From Clostridium_I sp963725425 (GTDB lineage Bacteria > Bacillota > Clostridia > Clostridiales > Clostridiaceae): a stretch of DNA of 64,000 bases. The DNA lies in contig CAVRYJ010000044.1 in the NCBI GenBank assembly GCA_963725425.1, forward strand, positions 186,001 through 250,000, written 5' to 3'. The position numbers and the translations under genes were made by a program. Below the pieces are notes generated by a model, which saw nothing but the letters and a program-made list of their open reading frames with translations, was not told the origin of the DNA and did not search any database. This document shows positions 35,718 to 43,922 of the stretch, piece by piece; positions within the stretch are counted from its first letter, which is position 1; every line of letters begins with the position of its first letter.

Positions 35718-36983
35718 ATGAGAATAAAAACAAAGTTTAGTTCTGTATTATTGAGTTTTATATTAATTTTTAGTGCTTTTAATGGTGTAATAGTAAAAGC
35801 AGATGTAGCCACAACAACAACGGCTGCCAGTCCTTTAGAGCAAGGAAGGGAAATAATTAAAGATTATTACCTAGAAACTGTTCCTAATTCAGTTTTAAAT
35901 AAGACAAGTCTAACAGATATAGTTAGTGGTTTGAAGGATCCATATTCACACTATTTTACAGCAAAAGAGTATTCTGATTTTGTGAATAGCATAAATAATA
36001 GCTTTTGTGGTATTGGTATTACTATGAATATAGTACCAGAAGGTGCTAAGGTAATAGAGGTCATTGATGGTTCACCTGCACTAGAGGCTGGGGTTAAGGC
36101 TGGAGACGTAATAACTGAGGCAGATGGGCATAATCTTGCCGGTCTTACTAATGATCAGATTGTTTCTTATGTAAAAGGAGTAGCAGGCACTACTATAGAC
36201 ATTAAGTTAAAAAGAGGACAGAACATATTAGAATTTAAAATTGTTAGAAAACAGATAGATCTTCCTACGGTAGAGGGAACGGTACTTAATAATAATATTG
36301 GATATATAGATCTAGCTTCCTTTGGGGAGAACACTGGTGCTGAATTTAGTTCAGTATTAAGTAAAATGCCCAATGTGGATAGCTACATAATAGATTTAAG
36401 ATATGATGGAGGTGGATATATTAGTACTGCTCAGGATATTGCTGGATATTTTATTGGAAATAATCCTGTAGTACAGTTAACTGATAAAACTGGTGCTACT
36501 CAAATTGCTTATGGAGCTGATCATAAGGTTATTTCGGACAAGCCTATTATTTTTCTAGTAAATGAAGACACTGCCAGTGCATCAGAAATATTGTCTGCTG
36601 CAGTTAAGGATTATGGTAAGGCTTATTTCATAGGTACGAAAACTTATGGTAAGGGTGTTGCACAGGTGATGTTTCCACTATCGGATGGAAGCGTATTAAA
36701 GCTTACTACTTTTAAATTTGTATCACCTTACGGAAATGAGATAAATAAGGTAGGAATAACCCCAGATTTAGTTCTTGATGATAAATATTTAAATTCCATA
36801 GACCCACTTAAGACCGCAGAAATTTTACTAAGTAGTTCTGCTAGTAGTGATAAAACCGGAGTTACAAGACTAGACCTTGGCAGTAAAAGCTTTCAGATAA
36901 GCCCACAAATTTTAAAAGACCCAGAATACGTGCAAGAGGCAAATTACCTTATGAATTACGCTCAAAAGACAAAAGACAAGTGA
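35718..36983 (+). CDS. C-terminal processing peptidase (S41, CtpA/CtpB type), secreted
   Basis: The ATG at 35718 is chosen because AAGGGAG lies 6 bases before it; the ATG at 35703 would place that site inside the gene. The protein has 421 residues: signal peptide (to about residue 29), helical N-terminal part, PDZ domain (about 95-170, with GIGITMNIVPEGAKVIEVI and SPALEAGVKAGD), and the S41 core with IDLRYDGGGYIS, the nucleophile Ser in NEDTASASEIL and the Lys in GTKTYGKGVAQ. CtpB-type proteases cut regulators or wall proteins outside the membrane. It looks complete. Confidence 0.92.
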   Translation: MRIKTKFSSVLLSFILIFSAFNGVIVKADVATTTTAASPLEQGREIIKDYYLETVPNSVLNKTSLTDIVSGLKDPYSHYFTAKEYSDFVNSINNSFCGIGITMNIVPEGAKVIEVIDGSPALEAGVKAGDVITEADGHNLAGLTNDQIVSYVKGVAGTTIDIKLKRGQNILEFKIVRKQIDLPTVEGTVLNNNIGYIDLASFGENTGAEFSSVLSKMPNVDSYIIDLRYDGGGYISTAQDIAGYFIGNNPVVQLTDKTGATQIAYGADHKVISDKPIIFLVNEDTASASEILSAAVKDYGKAYFIGTKTYGKGVAQVMFPLSDGSVLKLTTFKFVSPYGNEINKVGITPDLVLDDKYLNSIDPLKTAEILLSSSASSDKTGVTRLDLGSKSFQISPQILKDPEYVQEANYLMNYAQKTKDK

Positions 36984-37019
36984 CAAGTCAATGGACAATT
37001 GACAAAGGACAATGGACAA

Positions 37020-37183
37020 TTGACAATTGAGAGTGGAGAGTGGAGAGTGGAGAGTGGAGAGTCAATGTTGATTTTATGTAGCAAAGCTACGTAAAATCTA
37101 AAACTAATTGCTAGTTTTTCTGAGCAAAGCGAAGAAAAACATCATTAACTCTCAACTTTCAATTTTCAATTCTCAACTTTTTC
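37020..37183. repeat. REP-like twin-hairpin element 2
   Basis: It has the same two GCAAAGC-tipped hairpins as element 1 and the same arms, with the left arm extended by GAGAGTG units and a preceding run of GACAATTG/GACAAGTG words. The inner spacer is shorter. It lies in the 268-bp gap after the S41 gene. Confidence 0.75.
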
Positions 37184-37251
37184 AAGTAAACAGCTGGCAG
37201 TTGGTTTTTCACAAATAATTCTTTTTAACCTTTATAATGGGGAGGATATAA

Positions 37252-37503
37252 TTGAATTTAAAAAATATTTTATTTAAAATAATTCTAATAGCAATAGCGC
37301 TATTTGATGTTTATTTCATTAGATATATTATTATTTACAACCCATATAAAAATAATATTGCACTTACAATTGTAATGTTTTTAGGTTCAAGTGTTGTAGT
37401 ATTGGGTCAATACAGGTCTACAGATAGACAATTCATTACATCTATTTGCAGTATCAGTATAGTTATTTTGACATTAACAAGTTTAATAAGAACAATGATG
37501 TGA
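37252..37503 (+). CDS. Small three-helix membrane protein
   Basis: An 83-residue protein from TTG 37252 after GGGGAGG. Three predicted membrane helices (residues 6-27, 36-54 and 60-80), with YNPYKNN and YRSTDRQF in the loops. No family is recognised. It stands alone between two hairpin elements and ends at a strong terminator. Confidence 0.6.
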   Translation: MNLKNILFKIILIAIALFDVYFIRYIIIYNPYKNNIALTIVMFLGSSVVVLGQYRSTDRQFITSICSISIVILTLTSLIRTMM

Positions 37504-37529
37504 ATTTTAACCTTTTTAAAATATACGAA

Positions 37530-37567
37530 AGGGGCTGTTGCACTAAGAAATTAGTGCAACAGCCCCT
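37530..37567. terminator. Strong bidirectional terminator
   Basis: AGGGGCTGTTGCACTAA and TTAGTGCAACAGCCCCT are perfect 17-base arms with a GAAA tetraloop. Confidence 0.92.
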
Positions 37568-37568
37568 A

Positions 37569-37655
37569 AAATTTAATTGTTAGCTTTTCTGAGCAAAGCG
37601 AGGAAAAACATCATTAACTCTCCACTTTCAAATTTTAATTCTCAACTTTTTCAAG
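37569..37655. repeat. REP-like element 3, right half only
   Basis: It contains the GAGCAAAGCGAG hairpin and the right arm (CATTAACTCTCC...TTCTCAACTTTTT) but lacks the GTAGCAAAGCTAC hairpin and the left arm. It is followed by GTGAATTGTGAATTGTCC words up to 37690. Confidence 0.65.
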
Positions 37656-37713
37656 TAAATAATTGTGAATTGTGAATTGTCCATTGTCAATTCTTAACTT
37701 TCTTTTATCTCTG

Positions 37714-39393
37714 CTACTTAATAGTGACTCCCGTTGCATGTTGCACAACAGTTACATTGCAGGTAGCTTTTTTAGTTGTATCAAAAAGTGAAGTTGCAGT
37801 TATTACTGCAGTTCCTCCAGATTCTGGAGTTACCTTACCGTTTGAATCAACACTTGCTACGCTAGAATTGCTACTCGTCCACATAACCGTCTTTACGCTA
37901 AGGGTGTTAGGCCTCAACACCGCTGTTAAGGTTACAGAGGGATCAGTTATATTATTAAACGTTAAACTGCTTTTGTTAAGGGTAATGCTAGTAGTAACTG
38001 CTGTTGCAGGTACGGAAACAAAAAACAATGTTGTATAACCTCTATCTACTGTTTGTACACTAATAGTTGAGTTGCCAACTGCCGTTGCAGTTATAACACC
38101 GGCTGCACTGACATTAGCTATAGAGGGATTGCTACTGCTATAGGTTACGGATTTGTCTGAAGCATTTGTTGGAGCTATAACAGGACTTATGGTCACGGTA
38201 GCTCCAATTTTTAAAGTCGCTTGATACTTTTTTAGAGTTATTCCCGTTACATCTTCCTTTGTTACAGTGACAAAGCAAGCATCGGCACAGCTGCCATCAA
38301 CTGTTTGCACTTTAATAAGAGCAGAACCTACTGCTATTGGGGTTACTACACCTGAGGCACTTACCGTAGCAATGGTATTGTCACTGCTGCTCCAAGTTAC
38401 GGTTTTGTTTACAGCGGTACTTGGAGTTATAACTTCAGTTAGGGTAAAAGTAGTGCCCAAGGTCATAGATTCTTCATGTGCATTTAAAGTTATTCCATAT
38501 GGATGGATTGTAGTATCTACTGATGAAGTTACAGTTACGCTGCAGGTAGCTTTTTTAGTTGAATCCAAGGCTGAGGTTCCGGTTATTGTTGCAGTTCCTG
38601 CAGATTGTGGGGTTACATTACCATTTGAATCCACACTGGCGATGTTACTATTACTACTTGTCCAAAGAACAGTCCTTACTGAGAGATTGTCAGGCATAAG
38701 TTTAGCTCCAAGCTTTACGGATGTATCACCTGTTTTAAATTTTAAACTACTGTTACTGAGAGTGATGCTATCCACTGTGGCAGGCACGTAAACTATAAAT
38801 AATGTTGTATACCCTCTATCTACCGTTTGTACACTAATAATTGAGCTACCAATGGCGGTTGCAGTTATAACACCCGCTGCACTTACTTTAGCTACAGAGG
38901 GATTGCTACTGCTATAGGTTACGGATTTGTTTGAAGCATCTGTTGGAGCTACAACTGGACTCACCGTGACGGTAGCTCCAATTTTTAAAGTTGCTTGATA
39001 CTTTTTTAGAGTTATTCCCGTTACAGCCACATTGGTCACAGTGACATAGCAGAAAGCAGCATATCCACCATCTACTGCTTGCACTTTAATAAGAGCAGTA
39101 CCTGCTGCTATTGGGGTTACAACACCGGTTTGACTTACAGTAGCGATTGTATTGTCACTACTGCTCCAAATTACAGCTTTGTTTACAGCAGTGCTTGGTG
39201 ATACAGTGGATGTTAGAGTTACCGTAGCGCCTCCTGCAATCAAATTTAAAGTTTTGGAGGAAGTAGCTACAGTAGTGGAACTAGTTACTCCAAAAGCTAC
39301 ATTAGTATTATAAAAAGATGTTTGAAAAAACAATGTGATTATAAAAATTACTAATAAGCTTTTTGAAATAGTTGTTTTACGTATAATTTTCAA
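37714..39393 (-). CDS. Secreted protein of six Big2 Ig-like domains
   Basis: A 559-residue protein from TTG (complement of 39391-39393), 6 bases after GGGAGG. Signal peptide to about residue 34, then six bacterial Ig-like (Big2) domains. The domains form two successive triplets A-B-C: A has WSSSDNTIATVS, B has ITLKKYQATLKIGATV and C has WTSSNS.IASVDSNG. The last ends close to the stop with no anchor. Big2 domains act as spacers or bind sugars on the cell surface. The gene lies 26 bases downstream of the ChW/Big2/LRR gene, so the two form an operon. Confidence 0.87.
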   Translation of the reverse strand: MKIIRKTTISKSLLVIFIITLFFQTSFYNTNVAFGVTSSTTVATSSKTLNLIAGGATVTLTSTVSPSTAVNKAVIWSSSDNTIATVSQTGVVTPIAAGTALIKVQAVDGGYAAFCYVTVTNVAVTGITLKKYQATLKIGATVTVSPVVAPTDASNKSVTYSSSNPSVAKVSAAGVITATAIGSSIISVQTVDRGYTTLFIVYVPATVDSITLSNSSLKFKTGDTSVKLGAKLMPDNLSVRTVLWTSSNSNIASVDSNGNVTPQSAGTATITGTSALDSTKKATCSVTVTSSVDTTIHPYGITLNAHEESMTLGTTFTLTEVITPSTAVNKTVTWSSSDNTIATVSASGVVTPIAVGSALIKVQTVDGSCADACFVTVTKEDVTGITLKKYQATLKIGATVTISPVIAPTNASDKSVTYSSSNPSIANVSAAGVITATAVGNSTISVQTVDRGYTTLFFVSVPATAVTTSITLNKSSLTFNNITDPSVTLTAVLRPNTLSVKTVMWTSSNSSVASVDSNGKVTPESGGTAVITATSLFDTTKKATCNVTVVQHATGVTIK

Positions 39394-39419
39394 ATTCTAA
39401 CCTCCCTTGTTAAATTGCC

Positions 39420-40697
39420 TTAATCAAATATACCACAATCAGGTAAAGCGGTTTTTAATAGTTGTAAATTAGCAGGGCTTACTAGATTATTACTTAGCTG
39501 AAGAGTTTTTAAATTAGTTAATCCATTTAACTGGCTTACAGTACTTATTTCATTATTATTTAAATAAAGAATCAGTAAATTAGTTAATCCGTTTAATGGA
39601 CTTACATCAGTTATCTGATTGCTATTTAGCCAAAGAGTGCGTAAATTAGTTAATCCTTTTAATGGACTTATATCCGTTATCTTATTATTTCTTAGATCAA
39701 TATAAGTTAAATTAATTAATCCTTTCAATGGACTTATATCGCTTATTTGATTATTTCCAAGATCAATATAAGTTAAATTAATTAAATTTTCAAGTCCACT
39801 TATATCCGTTATTTGCAATTTATCTGCATATAAACTTGTGATATTTACAACATCACTTTTATATAGAACGCCTGTGGGTTTGCTTATAATTGTTCGAATG
39901 TATTGCTCTAAATTCTTATCTTTAAAGGTTACTATATTATTATCTACGCTAGTTACAGTTACAGTGCAAGTTGCTGGGCGATTTCCATCTCCTGTAAGTG
40001 CGGTTATGGTAGCACTTCCAGCGGTTACTGCAGTTATTTTACCAGTGCTGTCTACTGTTGCAACTCCATTATTAGAAGATGTCCAATACACATTTTTATT
40101 AGTTGAGTTAGTTGGATTTACTGTAGCAGTTAATGTATCAGTATTTCCAATAGTTAATGCATCTGAACTTTTATTTAAGCCTATTGAAATTACACTTATA
40201 TTAGGAACTATTTTTACTCTTATTGCTTCAATTCTTAAACCACGTCCATTAGTACCTGACTCAGCACCGTCATATACCCAATCCATCCAGCCTACATCTT
40301 GTACATGGGCTTGATACTCCACTGAATAACCAGGCATGTTAAGCAGTTTAATTTTAATGGCTTCAATCCTAAGACCTTTGCCGTCTGTGCCTGCTTCATC
40401 TCCGTTACTTACTAAGGGCTGCCAACCTATATTTTGCACATAAGTTTGGTAATCTATTTCTGCACCAGCTGGTGCATTTACAAGATTAAGCCTTAAAGCT
40501 TCAACTCTTAACCCTTTACCATCGGTGCCTGCTTCAGCACCATCACTTACGCTACTCATCCAGCCTATATTTTGTACGTGAGCTGAATAGCTAACGCCTG
40601 CATCTGCTAGATCTGCAAAGGCAACATTTCCTGAATAATAAAAGACTAGTAAAAAAGTTAACACAACATACAATGATAAATTGATTTTTTTCTTCAT
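39420..40697 (-). CDS. Secreted ChW/Big2/LRR protein
   Basis: A 425-residue protein; TTGGGGGAAATG precedes the ATG. Signal peptide to about residue 29, three ChW repeats (about 33-170; HVQNIGWM, GAEAGTDGKGLRVEALRL), one Big2 domain (about 175-255: WTSSNNGVATVDSTG), then the LRR cap FKDKNLEQYIRTIISKPTG and about six 22-residue repeats (ITDISPLKGLTNLRTLWLNS). It joins the three main surface modules of this window in one chain. It is probably an adhesin or ligand-binding surface protein. Confidence 0.9.
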   Translation of the reverse strand: MKKKINLSLYVVLTFLLVFYYSGNVAFADLADAGVSYSAHVQNIGWMSSVSDGAEAGTDGKGLRVEALRLNLVNAPAGAEIDYQTYVQNIGWQPLVSNGDEAGTDGKGLRIEAIKIKLLNMPGYSVEYQAHVQDVGWMDWVYDGAESGTNGRGLRIEAIRVKIVPNISVISIGLNKSSDALTIGNTDTLTATVNPTNSTNKNVYWTSSNNGVATVDSTGKITAVTAGSATITALTGDGNRPATCTVTVTSVDNNIVTFKDKNLEQYIRTIISKPTGVLYKSDVVNITSLYADKLQITDISGLENLINLTYIDLGNNQISDISPLKGLINLTYIDLRNNKITDISPLKGLTNLRTLWLNSNQITDVSPLNGLTNLLILYLNNNEISTVSQLNGLTNLKTLQLSNNLVSPANLQLLKTALPDCGIFD

Positions 40698-40839
40698 GTT
40701 TCATTTCCCCCAATATTTTTAGTTTATATACATATTATCGGTTAATATGTATTTTCCTTACCTTAATAAAGCAAGAAGATGGTGTAGCCTAATAATTAAG
40801 AAATAACTATATTTAATATTTGTCTAATAACAGACAACA

Positions 40840-40916
40840 ATTGTTTGCTTTCAAACAATATTATAATATATAATGTAATATATTACATTATATAATACAT
40901 TAGCCAATGTATTATA
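40840..40916. promoter_or_regulatory. Three consecutive palindromes between divergent operons
   Basis: Palindrome 1: TTGTTTG/CAAACAA with a CTTT loop (40841-40858). Palindrome 2: perfect 28 bp, TATATAATGTAATA and its complement (40867-40894). Palindrome 3: TATAATACATT/AATGTATTATA around AGCC (40891-40916), overlapping palindrome 2. They lie between the ChW/Big2/LRR operon (minus) and the sensor kinase operon (plus), a probable regulator-binding region. TATAAT sequences within palindromes 2 and 3 could serve as -10 boxes. Confidence 0.6.
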
Positions 40917-40995
40917 TATATATTTTACCATATATATGAACAATTTTATTCATATTATTCCATAATGTGAAGATGCAATCAATAGTGGGGGAAAT

Positions 40996-42489
40996 ATGTT
41001 CAAATCATTTTTAAACAAAAGCTTGAGATTCCAGATAATTTGTGTAATAAGTTTAATATTAATGTTGCCACTAGCCATTGGAATATGGAATATAATAGTG
41101 CCATTTAATGTGACAACTAAAGTAAAGGCAGCGCAAGAAGAAAGAATGAAAAACACTTTATACTACTTGGATGATGCTATAAATAAAAGTGAAATTTATA
41201 ATCTAAAAAACAACAATAGCCTCATTAGAAACGTTGAAGATAATCTTGAAGATAAGTTTATGCCAAACGCCAGATCTGCAAAGGGAACTCGAATTGGAAT
41301 ATACATGACTGCTAATAGTAAAAATTACACCTTTGGAGACTATTATATTGATAATTCTTCAAATAGATTAAAAACGAATAATGAAGAGAAAGATGACGAA
41401 AATCTTTATAAGTATATTAAACAAACATCAGTGACAGGGAAAGACAAAATCAATTATATAAGTCACAATGAAGTGGAAATTTTAACATATTTTCATCCAT
41501 TACATTACAATAATAAAATTATCGCAGTAGTTTGGGGAGAAGAAGCTATTTTACCACAAATTAGCATTATGCCTTTAAAGTTAATGTATACGTTATTTTT
41601 GGGATTAATCGGAATGATACTAGGACTTATAGTAATGATGATTATGGTTAAGCATTTAAATGAAAATATTACTGAAATACGAAATGGTCTTGAAATAATG
41701 TCAACAGATTTATCCTTTAGGATAGAAGACATAGACGGAGATTTAGGCATAGTTGCTAAATCCATTAATAAAATGACTGAAGCTTTAGAAAGTAAAGAGC
41801 GTATTGAGGAACAACTAGCAAGATCTGATAGACTAGCAGCCCTTGGGCATATGATTTCAGGTGTAGCCCATGAAATAAGGAATCCACTAGGAATTATAAG
41901 AGGAACAGTACAACTTATGGAGAGAGATTTTGCTAGTGTCAAGGGAATTGAGGAGTATGTAAGAATAGTAAAAGAACAATCTGATAGGGAAAATAAAGTT
42001 ATTCAAGAATTACTGGATTATGTAAGACCTTCAAAACAAATTTTAATGGACATGGATTTGAATTTTCTAATTAAAGATGTTTTATCTTTTACTAAAAAAT
42101 ATATTGAGGACAATAATGTAAAACTCCAGTTAGATCTTCAGGATAATTTACCAAAGTTATTAATAGATTGTGACAAAATAAAACAAGTATTTGTAAATAT
42201 AATCATAAACGCTTGTGAAGGCATGGAACATGGAGGATCTCTTTCAATAAGTACTACTAGAGAAGATAAATGGATAAAAACATATTTTAAAGATACAGGT
42301 GTTGGAATGGACGATATTGAGATGAAAAATATATTTGATCCATATTATACAACAAAACAAAAGGGAACAGGTCTGGGACTTTCTATTAGCAATGGGATTA
42401 TTGAAATGCATGGTGGAGGTATTGAAGTTTTTAGTAAAAAGGGACAAGGATCCACATTTGTTGTTAGATTAGGTCTGATTAGTGATTAA
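40996..42489 (+). CDS. Membrane sensor histidine kinase (NtrB/ZraS-like)
   Basis: A 497-residue protein with GTGGGGG before the ATG. Membrane helix 1 (about 14-35), an extracellular sensing domain (about 36-195, with TRIGIYMTANSKNYTFGDYY), helix 2 (about 196-220), HAMP, then HisKA with phosphoacceptor H292 (SGVAHEIRNPLG) and HATPase with N box INACEGM, G1 DTGVGM and G2 GTGLGLS. It should phosphorylate the response regulator encoded 14 bases downstream. The signal is unknown; neighbouring efflux and surface genes suggest envelope stress or an antimicrobial. Confidence 0.92.
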   Translation: MFKSFLNKSLRFQIICVISLILMLPLAIGIWNIIVPFNVTTKVKAAQEERMKNTLYYLDDAINKSEIYNLKNNNSLIRNVEDNLEDKFMPNARSAKGTRIGIYMTANSKNYTFGDYYIDNSSNRLKTNNEEKDDENLYKYIKQTSVTGKDKINYISHNEVEILTYFHPLHYNNKIIAVVWGEEAILPQISIMPLKLMYTLFLGLIGMILGLIVMMIMVKHLNENITEIRNGLEIMSTDLSFRIEDIDGDLGIVAKSINKMTEALESKERIEEQLARSDRLAALGHMISGVAHEIRNPLGIIRGTVQLMERDFASVKGIEEYVRIVKEQSDRENKVIQELLDYVRPSKQILMDMDLNFLIKDVLSFTKKYIEDNNVKLQLDLQDNLPKLLIDCDKIKQVFVNIIINACEGMEHGGSLSISTTREDKWIKTYFKDTGVGMDDIEMKNIFDPYYTTKQKGTGLGLSISNGIIEMHGGGIEVFSKKGQGSTFVVRLGLISD

Positions 42490-42503
42490 GAGGGGGTAAT
42501 ATA

Positions 42504-43853
42504 GTGAGTAAAATCCTTGTTATTGATGACGAAGAGTATGTAGGTTGGCTTATTAAAAAAGTTTTTGATGTAACCAGTTACGAAGTTTGTCTAACTTTAA
42601 GTGGAGAACAGGGACTTTTAGAATTTGAAAGGCAAAATTTTGATATAGTATTTTTAGATTTAAGGCTTCCGGATATAAATGGAATGGACCTTTTGACAAA
42701 GCTTAAAAAAATTCAAGAGGATATTGTAGTTATAATAATTACAGCTCACGGTAGTATAGATACCGCCATAGAAAGTATGAAGAAGGGCGCCTATGATTAT
42801 ATAACAAAACCTTTTGATGTAAATGAATTATTGATTCAAACAGAGAAGGCACTGGAAATAGTAAAATTAAAAGAAGAAGTAAACTATTTTAGAAACGAAG
42901 CTATAAAACATATTGAAGAAGATAGAGTTACAAGTAAAAACGATAAAATGAATTTAATTTATAATTCTATAAGTCAAATACGAGATGCACAGGCTCCGGT
43001 ACTAATTACAGGTGAAAGGGGCTGTGGCAAGGAACTTATTGCAAGAAGAATACACCAGTTAAGCAAAAAATCACAGGAACCTTTTATAGTTATTAACTGC
43101 GGAGCTCTCCAAGAAAGTGCAGTTGAAAAAGAAATATTTGGTTTTGAAAATAAATTTTCTCTTGATGGACAGGAAAAACAGTTAGGAAAACTTGAACTTG
43201 CCACAAAAGGAACAATTTTTTTTGATGATATAGAACAATTAAGCTTAAGTGTTCAGGTAAAACTTCTTAACCTACTTCAAGGAAAGGAGTTCAAAAAAGC
43301 TAGTGGTGAGGGTTATGTAACTGACCATATAAGAATAATAGCTGCCACTAGTAAAAATCTTTTGGAACTCATGGAAAGGGGAAAATTTAGAGAAGATCTT
43401 TATTATAAGCTAAATGTATTGCATCTAGAAATACCACCCTTAAGAGATAGACCTGAAGATATAGAAAATCTTGTTCATCATTTTTTAAAAAAATATGATA
43501 CTAATAAAAAAATTAAAAATATCAATATGGAAACTATTAATTTATTAAAAAAATATCATTGGCCTGGCAATATACGGGAACTAGAAAATGTTATTGAAAG
43601 AATTGTCATACTAAACAATGATACCTATATAAACACTAAAAACCTTCCAAAAGAAATAATTAACCCTAAAAAAGGTACTAAGGACCCAATTATATATTTT
43701 CCGGAAAACGGAATAAATCTAGAAAAGGTAGAAAAAGAATTGATTATAAGGGCACTTAATATTAGTAATGAAAATCAAAGTAAGGCTTCTCAGCTTTTAA
43801 ACATTACACGGTCAGCATTAATTTATAGAATGCAAAAATATGATATTAGGTAA
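42504..43853 (+). CDS. NtrC-type response regulator with an altered GAFTGA loop
   Basis: A 449-residue protein from GTG 42504 after AGGGGG. Receiver domain 1-120 with phosphoacceptor D52 (FLDLRLPDING), AAA+ domain about 140-370 with Walker A GERGCGKE (170-177), Walker B GTIFFDDIE and arginine region FREDLYYKLNVL, and a Fis-type HTH at the end (SKASQLLNITRSALIYRM). The GAFTGA motif that NtrC proteins use to contact sigma-54 is missing: the segment at 218-223 reads FSLDGQ. It may activate or repress without sigma-54, as known for a few family members. It pairs with the kinase at 40996. Confidence 0.9.
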   Translation: MSKILVIDDEEYVGWLIKKVFDVTSYEVCLTLSGEQGLLEFERQNFDIVFLDLRLPDINGMDLLTKLKKIQEDIVVIIITAHGSIDTAIESMKKGAYDYITKPFDVNELLIQTEKALEIVKLKEEVNYFRNEAIKHIEEDRVTSKNDKMNLIYNSISQIRDAQAPVLITGERGCGKELIARRIHQLSKKSQEPFIVINCGALQESAVEKEIFGFENKFSLDGQEKQLGKLELATKGTIFFDDIEQLSLSVQVKLLNLLQGKEFKKASGEGYVTDHIRIIAATSKNLLELMERGKFREDLYYKLNVLHLEIPPLRDRPEDIENLVHHFLKKYDTNKKIKNINMETINLLKKYHWPGNIRELENVIERIVILNNDTYINTKNLPKEIINPKKGTKDPIIYFPENGINLEKVEKELIIRALNISNENQSKASQLLNITRSALIYRMQKYDIR

Positions 43854-43922
43854 TAATAGTAAAATTATTATATAGCTTTTGAAAATTTCAAATGTGGTTA
43901 ACTTTGAATGGAGGTAGAATTA

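Noticed and set aside
37724..38791. Plus-strand frames opposite the Big2 protein gene
   Set aside because: They are antisense shadows; the minus strand has signal peptide, domain repeats and a ribosome site.
43854..43922. Sigma-54 (-24/-12) promoter ahead of the efflux operon
   Set aside because: No TGGCAC-N5-TTGC-like sequence is present, in line with the missing GAFTGA motif of the regulator.
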